43,870 nucleotides of DNA from an uncultured bacterium. GTDB lineage: Bacteria > Planctomycetota > GCA-002687715. The notes under the pieces were generated by a model. It ran no database searches and was not told where the DNA came from. It saw only the letters and a list, made by a program, of their open reading frames with translations. The translations under genes and the position numbers were made by a program. Below, one piece after another: positions 30,263-38,144 of this stretch. The number at the start of each line of letters is the position of its first letter. The first letter of the stretch is position 1. Where the stretch lies: NCBI GenBank assembly GCA_902826835.1, contig CADEGH010000040.1, forward strand, positions 1-43,870. The letters run 5' to 3'.

Positions 30263-30530
30263 GAACAGCAAAGTTGTGCCGGCGGGTGCGTTCAAGCAAG
30301 GCTGCCTCGCGATGCTGGATGAGGTTGAAGCCCAGCACTGCGAGATTGTCATCACCAAACGAGGTCGGCCTGTGGCGAGGTTGGTTCCGATGCCCGACCC
30401 AGCCGAAACAGAATCCAAGATGCTTGCCGAACTGCGCAAGCACAGCCGCGTTCTGGTGTCTGAAAAGGAACTCTTGTCGCCGAGTTCGGAAATTGCCGAT
30501 TGGGGTCCGAATGAAGGGCCCCAAGCATGA
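30255..30530 (+). CDS. Phd/YefM-family antitoxin
   Basis: This 91-residue antitoxin shows the Phd/YefM DNA-binding fold in its first ~60 residues (VVPAGAFKQGCLAMLDEVEAQHCEIVITKRGRPVARLVPM). The ITKRGRPVARLVP stretch is the family signature. A C-terminal tail (~60-91) would wrap the toxin. ATG 30255 and ATG 30261 are both possible starts and both lie in the operator palindrome. The stop overlaps the toxin start (ATGA at 30527-30530), as usual for such pairs. The Phd-type antitoxin is paired with a PIN toxin, a known hybrid combination. Confidence 0.93.
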   Translation: MSMNSKVVPAGAFKQGCLAMLDEVEAQHCEIVITKRGRPVARLVPMPDPAETESKMLAELRKHSRVLVSEKELLSPSSEIADWGPNEGPQA

Positions 30531-30907
30531 TTGTGCTCGACACTCACGTCCTGATTTGGTGGACAGGCGAGCAAGAGAATCTGAGCAAGAAAGCGACCAG
30601 GCTTTTGGAGGATGAGGTGCAGCTTTGCATTCCGAGCATCGCATTCTGGGAAGTCGCATTACTTGCCCGGAAAGGTCGAGTGCGGCTGGGAATGCCGACT
30701 GCAGACTGGGTCGGAAAAGTGCTTACGCTCCCCCGAGTCGTATGCGCGCCCCTTACTGCCGTCATCGCGATAGCTGCAGAAGAACTGTCGATGCACTCGG
30801 ATCCGGCCGATCGCTTCATCGTGGCCACGGCGCAGCACCTCAATGCCCCGCTCCTCTCCAAGGACCGATTGCTTCGAAAACTCACCACCGTCAAGGTGAT
30901 GTGGTGA
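30527..30907 (+). CDS. vapC: PIN-domain toxin, VapC family
   Basis: This 126-residue PIN-domain ribonuclease has the acidic active site in place: Asp 5 (MIVLDTHVLIWW), Glu 42 (IAFWEVALL), and Asp 92/Asp 95 (SDPADRFIVATA). Length and motifs match VapC toxins, which cleave tRNA or rRNA until neutralised by their antitoxin. Translation is coupled to the antitoxin. Both reading frames are intact, so the module appears functional. It converges with the aminotransferase-fold gene after 33 bp. Confidence 0.93.
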   Translation: MIVLDTHVLIWWTGEQENLSKKATRLLEDEVQLCIPSIAFWEVALLARKGRVRLGMPTADWVGKVLTLPRVVCAPLTAVIAIAAEELSMHSDPADRFIVATAQHLNAPLLSKDRLLRKLTTVKVMW

Positions 30908-30940
30908 ACCCGCCGATTGCGTCCGCCTCGCGGCGCCGAT

Positions 30941-32170
30941 TCACAAGAATGACATGAGTGCGGTCTCGAGTCGCCGAGCGTCGGAGGCGGAGTTGAAGTC
31001 GTGAATCGAGGCGCGGAGGCAGCGGGGGAGAGGAGAAGGGAGGTGGGCGGGGAGGGCTTTGAGCTGGATGCGATGGGTTTCTAGGAGTCGACTTTGCACC
31101 GAGCGGGAATCGGAACCGGGAGGCACGGAGAAGGTCACGATGGGGGTAGTGCGGGCGACGGAAGGAGGGCTCGCGACGGAAATGCCCGGAATCCCGCGGA
31201 GGGCTTGGTCGAGCTGCTCGGCGAGTTGGAGCCGGCGGGGCAAGGCGGAGGGAGGAAGCGAACCTGCTAGGTCCAGTGCCGCGCCGAAGCCGAGAATCGC
31301 CGACGCATTGCGGACGCCGGTCGACGCGGTGTAAGCGCCGGGACCGTCCGACCACGCGGCGGGGGCAATCCGGTCCGCGGCGCGCTCCGAGATGAAGAGG
31401 AAGCCGGTGCCCTTCGGGCCCAAGAGCCATTTGTGACCACCGGCGGCGTAGGCATCACAACCGAGAGCTGGGAGGTCAATCGGGAAATTGCCGAGCGCTT
31501 GGGCACCATCGACGACGCAGAGCGCTCGGTGCTCCCTGGCCAGGTCCGAGAGGGCACGAATCGGCATCGTGACGCCGGTCGCAAAGAGAACGTGGCTCAC
31601 GCTGAGTACGCGGGTTCGTGGATGCAGGGCTCTGGCAAAGAGGTCGACGATCCGAGCGGGCTCCGATTCCCCGACCGGCAGGGCCACTTCGTCCACCACG
31701 ATGCCTCGTCGCCGGGCGAGATGTCGCCAGACGCTCACGCCACCCGCGTGTTCGTGATTCGTGGTGAGCACATGATCGCCGGCCTCGAGCTCGATCCCGC
31801 CGGCAATCAAGCCCATTCCCTCCGTGGTGCTCGAGGTCAGTCCGATTTCGCTGGTCCTGGCTCCGACAAATTGGGCCAACCGCGCGCGAACGCCATCCAT
31901 CGCCTCCACGCCTCGAAAGTAAGCGAATTGAGTCGGGTTGCGTTCCGCCTCGCGCGAGGCCGCGTGAACCGCGTCGATCACCCGACGCGGGGTGGGGCCG
32001 ATTGCGGCGGTATTCAAGTAGACGAGCCCCGGTTCGAGGAGAAACTCCGATTCGCCGGCCGCGCCGGACGAACTCGCGCTCGGGAGTGAACCCGCACACC
32101 CGACGCCCGAAAGCCCGACGGTCGCGAGACCCAGGAAATCTCGTCGATCGAAACGCGGCGGTGATGCCAT
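30941..32170 (-). CDS. class V aminotransferase-fold enzyme with Tat lipoprotein signal
   Basis: This 409-residue PLP-dependent enzyme of the isopenicillin N epimerase/cysteine desulfurase group begins with a twin-arginine signal (RRDFLGLATVGLSGVGC, RR at 9-10). Its Cys 25 fits a lipobox, suggesting export of a folded, cofactor-loaded lipoprotein. The fold is complete: LNTAAIGPTPRRV (52-64), TSSTTEGMGLIAGGIEL, VVDGAQALGNFP (Asp 221 for the pyridine nitrogen) and GGHKWLLGPKG with the PLP lysine at 247. Cytoplasmic relatives lack the leader. The reaction (racemisation, desulfuration or transamination) cannot be told from sequence. The gene end is C-rich, and it converges with the toxin gene. 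Confidence 0.88.
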   Translation of the reverse strand: MASPPRFDRRDFLGLATVGLSGVGCAGSLPSASSSGAAGESEFLLEPGLVYLNTAAIGPTPRRVIDAVHAASREAERNPTQFAYFRGVEAMDGVRARLAQFVGARTSEIGLTSSTTEGMGLIAGGIELEAGDHVLTTNHEHAGGVSVWRHLARRRGIVVDEVALPVGESEPARIVDLFARALHPRTRVLSVSHVLFATGVTMPIRALSDLAREHRALCVVDGAQALGNFPIDLPALGCDAYAAGGHKWLLGPKGTGFLFISERAADRIAPAAWSDGPGAYTASTGVRNASAILGFGAALDLAGSLPPSALPRRLQLAEQLDQALRGIPGISVASPPSVARTTPIVTFSVPPGSDSRSVQSRLLETHRIQLKALPAHLPSPLPRCLRASIHDFNSASDARRLETALMSFL

Positions 32171-32225
32171 GGTCGCGGCAGCATACGCACTCGCGACGCC
32201 GCCGGAGCGATCCGACCGACCGGAA

Positions 32226-33218
32226 TCAGGCCAAAGGCAGAGTGGTCTTGGCTCGGCTCAGTTGATCGTGCAAGCGCTGCACTTCCGCGCAGCGGGGGTG
32301 GATCCGCCCGTCCCCCAGGTCTTCCAGGAAACGGCAGGCCGCAAATCGCGCCGACGCCGCCTCGTACTCGGTAACCCATTGGTCGAACGCGCTCCGCCGT
32401 TCGGGGCGAATCGGCCAGACCCCCGGCCGCGGGACCAACTTGCGCACCTTCATGCGCCAGGGCTTGCCGGTGAGGCGCGCGCGGAAACAGGCCTGCATTT
32501 CGCACATCTGCACGTAGGCGGGGTCGGAGCCGAGGCTCTGGAGCAGGCGCACCGTCTCCTGGTGGCGTGGGTCGAATGTCGCATGCAGTGCGATGACCCG
32601 AAAGCCGCCGGGCGACTCGTAGATGGCCCAACGAGAATCGGGGAGACTCTCTGAGACCTTACGAACGCGCTTCAGCATCCGACGGGAGGTCGCAGCGGTT
32701 ACGGACGCCAGGCCGTGAAGTTGGGCCCGAACGATCAGGATTGCGATCGCGGAGACGATCGCGGCAGCGCTGAGGCCGCACGCTCCGTAGCCACCCCCGT
32801 ACTTAGCTTTGAATAAGAAGTAAACGGCCGCGACCGCTCCGCCGAAGGCCGCGACATCGAAGAGTCGCTCGACCAGGGCCGGCATCCGCGGCTCCAAGTC
32901 CAAATCTGCGAAAAGCACATCCGGTTCGTTCAGGCAGTGCGCGCCGTAGGAATTGCGGGTGATAACGATGGAGCCGATGCGTCGGAGGATTTGTTCTCGA
33001 ATCGGAAACCCGGCGCCACCGTAGGGTCGCTTGGCCTCCCGGCCCGAGACCCGGCGCCCCGCCAAAAGATCGGACCACGCGGCCGCGGCCCGCTGCTCGG
33101 CCATCGCCTTGGCCTCGGCCTCACTGGTCTCCGACCAGCCATAGCGCCGAACCACCCGCCGTTTCCGGTTGACCCTGCCCTCGACCGTCGCTTCGACCCA
33201 GTACTCGGGAATCTGCAT
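32226..33218 (-). CDS. membrane protein of unknown function
   Basis: This is a 330-residue protein. A soluble N-terminal part (~1-120) contains YWVEATVEGRVNRKRRVVRRYGWSETSEAEAKAMAEQR, which resembles a small beta-stranded DNA/RNA- or protein-binding module. Two membrane helices follow (ALVERLFDVAAFGGAVAAVYFLF and GLSAAAIVSAIAILIVRAQL, ~130-185), then a soluble C-terminal domain. I recognise no family. The start at 33218 is chosen because an upstream in-frame region (to 33305) is unrelated in composition and overlaps the VOC promoter. It lies 55 bp upstream of the aminotransferase-fold gene on the same strand and may be co-transcribed. Confidence 0.7.
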   Translation of the reverse strand: MQIPEYWVEATVEGRVNRKRRVVRRYGWSETSEAEAKAMAEQRAAAAWSDLLAGRRVSGREAKRPYGGAGFPIREQILRRIGSIVITRNSYGAHCLNEPDVLFADLDLEPRMPALVERLFDVAAFGGAVAAVYFLFKAKYGGGYGACGLSAAAIVSAIAILIVRAQLHGLASVTAATSRRMLKRVRKVSESLPDSRWAIYESPGGFRVIALHATFDPRHQETVRLLQSLGSDPAYVQMCEMQACFRARLTGKPWRMKVRKLVPRPGVWPIRPERRSAFDQWVTEYEAASARFAACRFLEDLGDGRIHPRCAEVQRLHDQLSRAKTTLPLA

Positions 33219-33303
33219 CGGGGGTGATCCTATCGCTGACACGGGCGACGCATCATCTTGGATCTCGCGATCGATGAATGAAGATGGCCGCCTGGAGAAA
33301 GCC

Positions 33304-33657
33304 ATGATCGATCGAATCGTGCCGATGCAGCCAGTGGGGAATCTGGGAGTGAGTGTCGCGTTCTACGAGAAGCTCGGCTTCGAAGTGGCTCAGCAAAACG
33401 ACTCCTGGGGATGGGCGATGTTGCGCTGCGGAAAGGCGCAGATCATGCTCGACCAGTCCATCGCTGTGCGAGGCGGAGCCCCGCGCTCAGCCGTGGTCTA
33501 TCTGTATCCCGACGATGTTGTCGACTTTCACCGTCGAGCCCTGGAACGAGGCTTGGAACTGCCGCTTCTGGAGACCACTTTCTACGGAATGCGCGAGTTC
33601 CGCATCAAAGACCCGGACGGCAATCGGCTCTGGATCGGCCAAGTGGCCAAGCCCTAG
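33304..33657 (+). CDS. VOC-family (glyoxalase/bleomycin resistance) protein
   Basis: This 117-residue protein is of the vicinal-oxygen-chelate superfamily, one paired beta-alpha-beta-beta-beta module. The first half has VGNLGVSVAFYEKLGFEV, the middle QIMLDQS, and the second half has YPDDVVDFHRRALERGLELP and the family-typical ending EFRIKDPDGNRLWIGQ. Single-module members act as dimers in resistance, isomerase or dioxygenase reactions; the substrate is unknown. The ATG at 33304 is preceded by GGAGAAAG, and earlier in-frame starts lack a ribosome site. It is divergent from the membrane protein gene and followed by a long inverted repeat. Confidence 0.9.
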   Translation: MIDRIVPMQPVGNLGVSVAFYEKLGFEVAQQNDSWGWAMLRCGKAQIMLDQSIAVRGGAPRSAVVYLYPDDVVDFHRRALERGLELPLLETTFYGMREFRIKDPDGNRLWIGQVAKP

Positions 33658-33686
33658 GCCCAGAGATCTTGTCACTCGAGGTCCTT

Positions 33687-33763
33687 GACACGCGAAGGGG
33701 AGCGAGCGGTAGTCCGGTCCGGGATTCGGACGTCCAACACTCTCGAACCGCTCGCTTCGTGTC
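33687..33763. terminator. long imperfect inverted repeat, candidate bidirectional terminator
   Basis: Perfect 10-bp arms AGCGAGCGGT (33701-33710) and ACCGCTCGCT (33747-33756) are flanked by a further pair GACACG (33687-33692) and CGTGTC (33758-33763), with an 8-base bulge on the left. A nested GTCCG/CGGAC hairpin (33712-33731) sits in the loop. The element begins 30 bp after the VOC stop and ends 2 bp before the minus-strand stop of the dual-patatin gene, the right place for a shared terminator of two converging genes. There is no T-run. Confidence 0.55.
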
Positions 33764-33765
33764 CG

Positions 33766-36700
33766 CTACGACCCGGTGTGGGTCTCTGGTCGAAGGCAGA
33801 GACTGTGAATCCGGTCCAGGGCAGTCTGGGTCCTTGATTCTTCGCGCGTCGAGAAGCCTGCGGCCTTCTGTCCTGTCTTGCTGAAGGGACACAGGCAGTT
33901 ATTGCGCCACCAGCACTGACCCGCATCAGCCGAGCCCCCGAATTCCGGAGCTTCGGGTTTGGCATGAGCAGGTGGGATTTTTTTGGAATTGATGCCCCAT
34001 ACTCGAGCGGCGTCTGGATTTTCGAAGAATTTGTCTCGAAGCGCGAAAAGAGTGGTGCGACAACCATGAGCAATGCTCTCGGCTTGACGCTTCTCCCGAA
34101 ACCCGAGCATGGGGTGGAAGGCGAAGGTCCCGCACAGCCAATTGGGAATGATCGGCAAAACGTCGAGGTTGAGGGGTGTCCACTCGAGCTCGGCAATCGG
34201 AGATTGCTGCATCCCCTCCCGTGCATCCACGATCGCCCGGATATTCTTCTGGACCCGCCGGAACACGCTGAGCTTATCGTTGTAGCCGAGTCGCTTGGCG
34301 CGACGGGACAACAATGGCCAGCTTTCGCGGATGCGACTCAGCGACTTGTCGTCCAGAATGGGATCCGGCTTTTCCTGGAGGGAAGCGCAGATCAGCAAGT
34401 GGGGATGCTCAGGCCGGGCCGGGATGACAGCGTGGGTTGCAGCCTGGTGGAGGAACTGTGCCACCGCATCCAGAGGCAGGTTGTCCATGACTCCACCGTC
34501 GATGATGAGCCCTCGGGAACGGGACGATGGAACAACTTCCTCGATTTGGCGAGGCCTAAAAACCCCAGGAAATGCGCTGCTGGCCAGGAGCCCCTCGAGA
34601 AGATCCGGAGTCTGGTCGGATGCGCTCAACTGGGAGCTTCCCAGAATCTCGAGTCTCCCGGCGGTCAAGTTCGTCGCAGTGGCCAAAAACGCGATTCCGC
34701 GATCGAGAAGCGACTTGAAATCAACTGACTTGCCCCCGGGCGCTTGCGTCAAATTCGGCAAGACCAGCTCTGAGATGAGGAGCCTCAACGGTTCAGCTCC
34801 CAAAACCTCGAGGCCGACCCCGGCGCGGTCGAGCCAGTTTTGGAAATCGCTCCGAAGAAAACCAAGAGCCTTCGAGTACTGCTGAGTCTTGAGTGCCTCG
34901 AGAATTCGGAGCTGCTCGAGCGGGGTGATGTACGTCAGTCGCTCCAAACCGGCCAGCACGGAGCGGCAGTCGCTTCCAAACGTGCCCAGGCGACCACCGT
35001 CGTAGCGCCGGAAGACTCGATCGAACTGGCGCAGCGAGAATCTCGTGCCCGCGGCGCGCACCGTGAAGCCGCGAATGAAGTTCGAAAACCGATCCGTCAA
35101 AACCAAGCGGTCAATGGCGAGGAAGGTCGAGGCGACTTTGAGAATCTGGCCTCCTCCGCCAGGTAAGGGTGGTTTCTGGAGTGGTGTCTGGTGGGCCGAA
35201 CTGGCAAAAGTCGCGGCGGCCATAGCAGCCATGATCGACCCGACGGAAGCACCCGCGACCACGTCGGGTTTCAGACCCGCTTCGCTCAAACCGTTCAAGA
35301 CGCCAACCTGGAACACACCTCGAAAGACCCCGCCACTGAACAGAAAGCTCACGGTAGAGCGATTCCGATCGACTTGGTTGGGATTGCTCCGGGAGACGGG
35401 CCACTTCGAGTCCGGAGCAGGTGGCGGCCCCTCCAGCCTAGGCTTGCGCAGCCCGTCCGGTTCTTGCCATGTGTCCACCTCGAATTCCGATGGCCATTTC
35501 CCCGGGCTCGGCTGACGCTCATGGGCGGGTGGCACGATGAGAGTTCTCTGGGCTCGCTCGCGGGCCGAATCGGCGGGGAGAGCATTGACTCCGGCCAAGA
35601 ACACCCAACAGTGGGAACAGATCTCGGGCAAACCTGGCCCGGAGCTCGAGGAGTGAGCGGGAGGAGTGAGTTCCGCCAGACGCGCGGGGTCGCCTAGGCT
35701 TGGAAATCGGGCCATCAGGTCCCAGCAGCGAACCGGCGAGCCCGCCGCGGCGGTCTTGCCGAGCTCATCCGAGAAAATCCGCTGGAGGGTCACTCGACAG
35801 CCATCGGCGATGGCTTCGGAGACGACACTCTTGCGGCCTTCCGGAGACGACTCTCCGAGGACCCGCTCGTTGACCCGCAGGGGTTGCTCGGGTTCGATCG
35901 GGAAGACCCAAGTTCGGAACAGGGTCTCCTTGCGTCCGGAACCGTCGGAGCTCGGTATTACGAGATCCAACACCACGGAGCCTCGGCTCGGCATAGCCCG
36001 GGTTTGCAGCTCAGTCAATCGACGCTCGAGGGCCGCGTCTCGAAATCGTTCGAGTTCGCGAGCCCGCAGGGCGATGGCGATCAGCCCTGACAGGTCGCGT
36101 CCGGCCTCCGCTACCCGTGGGTCTCCCAGTTCGGTCTTGCTGTATGGCAGCGGTGACACACTGAAAATGTGGACAGCACTCGATTCGCGATTGACCAGGA
36201 CCGCCTTGCGAAGGTGGGAAAAAAGCGGCCGCGTCGGTTCGTTGGAGAAATTGCCGCCATCGATGTAGTACTCGCTGCCTCGAGGGGTCTCCAGCATGAC
36301 CGCGGGTAGAAAAGGCGCCACGGAAACACTGGCTAACAGACCATCGACGACGGGCACGCTGCGATCCAGAACCACCACCCGGCCGGATCCCACGTTGGCT
36401 GCGGTAGCCGCCACATGGATCGGAGGGTCAGCACGTTCGTTGGAATAGGCGTCAAAGGTCTTGGGTGCTCGGGCGCGATGGCCTTCGTTGTCGATGAGGG
36501 ACGAGGCTCGTCCGAGGGCGTTCTCTACCAACCTTCCCATCTCGGGTTCGCCGTAGTACTCGGGATCGATGAGGCGGATCAACAGGTCTCGAATAGGTTG
36601 AGCGTTGAACAGAGATGCGTTGATGGAGAACTGCTTCAGCAAATCACCGGCGAGCCGTTGTCGACGAAGCGAAGTGATGACGATATTCACCAGAGCGAGA

Positions 36701-37866
36701 ATTAGCATTCCGATCGCGAGGACACAGTGAGGAAGAGCCGGGGCATCGAGTAGGGTGTCTATCAACCAGGTCGGATCGAACCTGCCGTCAATGAGACCGA
36801 AAACCGCCTTGCAGGGTGCGGTGAAAAGTATGTACCAACAAGCTAGCATCGTCATGAACGCGGCGGAGGAACGCACGCTCCGCCAGAAACTCCGAAGGTG
36901 ATCTTCCGCGGAGATCGCGACCAGACCCGCAATCACCAAGGATCCGGTGAGGGGAACGGCAATCAGCTTTGTCGAATCAGCGGAGTTTGCGGGTAAGCAG
37001 GCCAGTGCCAGTCGGCCGACCAGGAAATGGGGCAAGATCATGATGATCGCTGCCAGGCCCCAAATCGCTCCGAGGTGAAAAAAGCAGAGAGTGCGAGAAA
37101 CCAAACCGAATCCGAATCGCCACACGCGTGATCCGAAAACTATCCCGGCGGCGGTCGTGCCCTTGGTATTGCGCGGTTGCTTCTTGACGAGAGCACCCAG
37201 ATAATGGGGAACGAGCGGAGCGAGCCGCCACAGATTGCGCCCGAGGAGATTCCAAAGTTGGAAAAATTCGACAGCGACCCCGGCCCATCGGGCCAGCCGC
37301 TGCGGACTTCCCAGCGCTTGACGAATTCCCAAAATCCTGCGCACTCCCAAGGTGAGCGTGCTCAATGAGATGCTCGTGTCGATGAGAGTGTTGTACAAGT
37401 TCATCAATCCGGCCTTAGCTCGAGTAGCTTCGGCGCGGTGCTGTTTCTCCTCCTTGGTGTGGATCGGCAAATCTTGGGGTTTGAGCGGCTGCTCGATCTC
37501 GGTTTGAAAATGATCAGGGGTATACTTCTGTACGATGAGACCGGGGGCGTCCGTGTACGCGCGATAGAGTCCCCGAAGCCGGGAAAGCCGAGCACTCCAC
37601 CTCGCTGATCCGGACAATCCAGCGCCAGCTTGATAAATCTCCGCCAGCGCCACCGCGTTGATCGCGCCCCCGGAACTTCCGATGACCATGTCGGGAGCTT
37701 TGCGTCGACTGACGATCAGGGCGTGGGCTACACCCAGCTGCATGGCGGTGGAAAAGCCTCCCCCGGAGAACGACAGGACTCGGATGGGGGCTCCGTCCTC
37801 GCCGATTTTCGGTAGTTCGGAGGGTGGACTTGCCGCAGGCGCCTGCGCTGGGGAGTCGTCGTTCAT
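33766..37866 (-). CDS. large membrane protein with two patatin-like phospholipase domains
   Basis: This 1366-residue protein carries two complete patatin (lipid acyl hydrolase) domains. In domain 1 the oxyanion loop is SFSGGGFST (~32-40), the nucleophile elbow is GSSGG (63-67), and the dyad Asp is in YYIDGGNFSN (~536). About four membrane helices (~225-400) are inserted within or after the first half of domain 1. In domain 2 the oxyanion loop is LFSGGVFRG (~845), the elbow is GASVG (~872) and IIDGGVMDNLP is near 1122. Both Ser-Asp dyads look intact. Two patatin domains plus a membrane anchor in one chain is unusual. Patatins serve as lipases and, when linked to signalling proteins, as immune effectors; no such partner adjoins this gene. 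The start at 37866 follows an upstream stretch without coding signs. Confidence 0.87.
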   Translation of the reverse strand: MNDDSPAQAPAASPPSELPKIGEDGAPIRVLSFSGGGFSTAMQLGVAHALIVSRRKAPDMVIGSSGGAINAVALAEIYQAGAGLSGSARWSARLSRLRGLYRAYTDAPGLIVQKYTPDHFQTEIEQPLKPQDLPIHTKEEKQHRAEATRAKAGLMNLYNTLIDTSISLSTLTLGVRRILGIRQALGSPQRLARWAGVAVEFFQLWNLLGRNLWRLAPLVPHYLGALVKKQPRNTKGTTAAGIVFGSRVWRFGFGLVSRTLCFFHLGAIWGLAAIIMILPHFLVGRLALACLPANSADSTKLIAVPLTGSLVIAGLVAISAEDHLRSFWRSVRSSAAFMTMLACWYILFTAPCKAVFGLIDGRFDPTWLIDTLLDAPALPHCVLAIGMLILALVNIVITSLRRQRLAGDLLKQFSINASLFNAQPIRDLLIRLIDPEYYGEPEMGRLVENALGRASSLIDNEGHRARAPKTFDAYSNERADPPIHVAATAANVGSGRVVVLDRSVPVVDGLLASVSVAPFLPAVMLETPRGSEYYIDGGNFSNEPTRPLFSHLRKAVLVNRESSAVHIFSVSPLPYSKTELGDPRVAEAGRDLSGLIAIALRARELERFRDAALERRLTELQTRAMPSRGSVVLDLVIPSSDGSGRKETLFRTWVFPIEPEQPLRVNERVLGESSPEGRKSVVSEAIADGCRVTLQRIFSDELGKTAAAGSPVRCWDLMARFPSLGDPARLAELTPPAHSSSSGPGLPEICSHCWVFLAGVNALPADSARERAQRTLIVPPAHERQPSPGKWPSEFEVDTWQEPDGLRKPRLEGPPPAPDSKWPVSRSNPNQVDRNRSTVSFLFSGGVFRGVFQVGVLNGLSEAGLKPDVVAGASVGSIMAAMAAATFASSAHQTPLQKPPLPGGGGQILKVASTFLAIDRLVLTDRFSNFIRGFTVRAAGTRFSLRQFDRVFRRYDGGRLGTFGSDCRSVLAGLERLTYITPLEQLRILEALKTQQYSKALGFLRSDFQNWLDRAGVGLEVLGAEPLRLLISELVLPNLTQAPGGKSVDFKSLLDRGIAFLATATNLTAGRLEILGSSQLSASDQTPDLLEGLLASSAFPGVFRPRQIEEVVPSSRSRGLIIDGGVMDNLPLDAVAQFLHQAATHAVIPARPEHPHLLICASLQEKPDPILDDKSLSRIRESWPLLSRRAKRLGYNDKLSVFRRVQKNIRAIVDAREGMQQSPIAELEWTPLNLDVLPIIPNWLCGTFAFHPMLGFREKRQAESIAHGCRTTLFALRDKFFENPDAARVWGINSKKIPPAHAKPEAPEFGGSADAGQCWWRNNCLCPFSKTGQKAAGFSTREESRTQTALDRIHSLCLRPETHTGS

Positions 37867-38144
37867 GGTCAAGCCCTGCCGTTCTTCGCTGACCGCCGTC
37901 CACCGAATTGGCGAACGCACGCACGCCCGACCGCCATCTTCTTCCGGGCGCCCCTGAGTCCTACACCCAGCGCATTTCTTTGTCAATCACTTCGCAGCTG
38001 GGCATCTCGAAGCCAATTGTCCCCATCTCTGATCAGACTGAATCGTTTCGAGGCTTTGGTGGGAACCGTGCTGACGGTCGTTGGGGAGGAAATCGGCTCG
38101 GAATTGTGCAGGCGGTTGGAGCGTGAGCGGAGAGAGGGCGCGGA

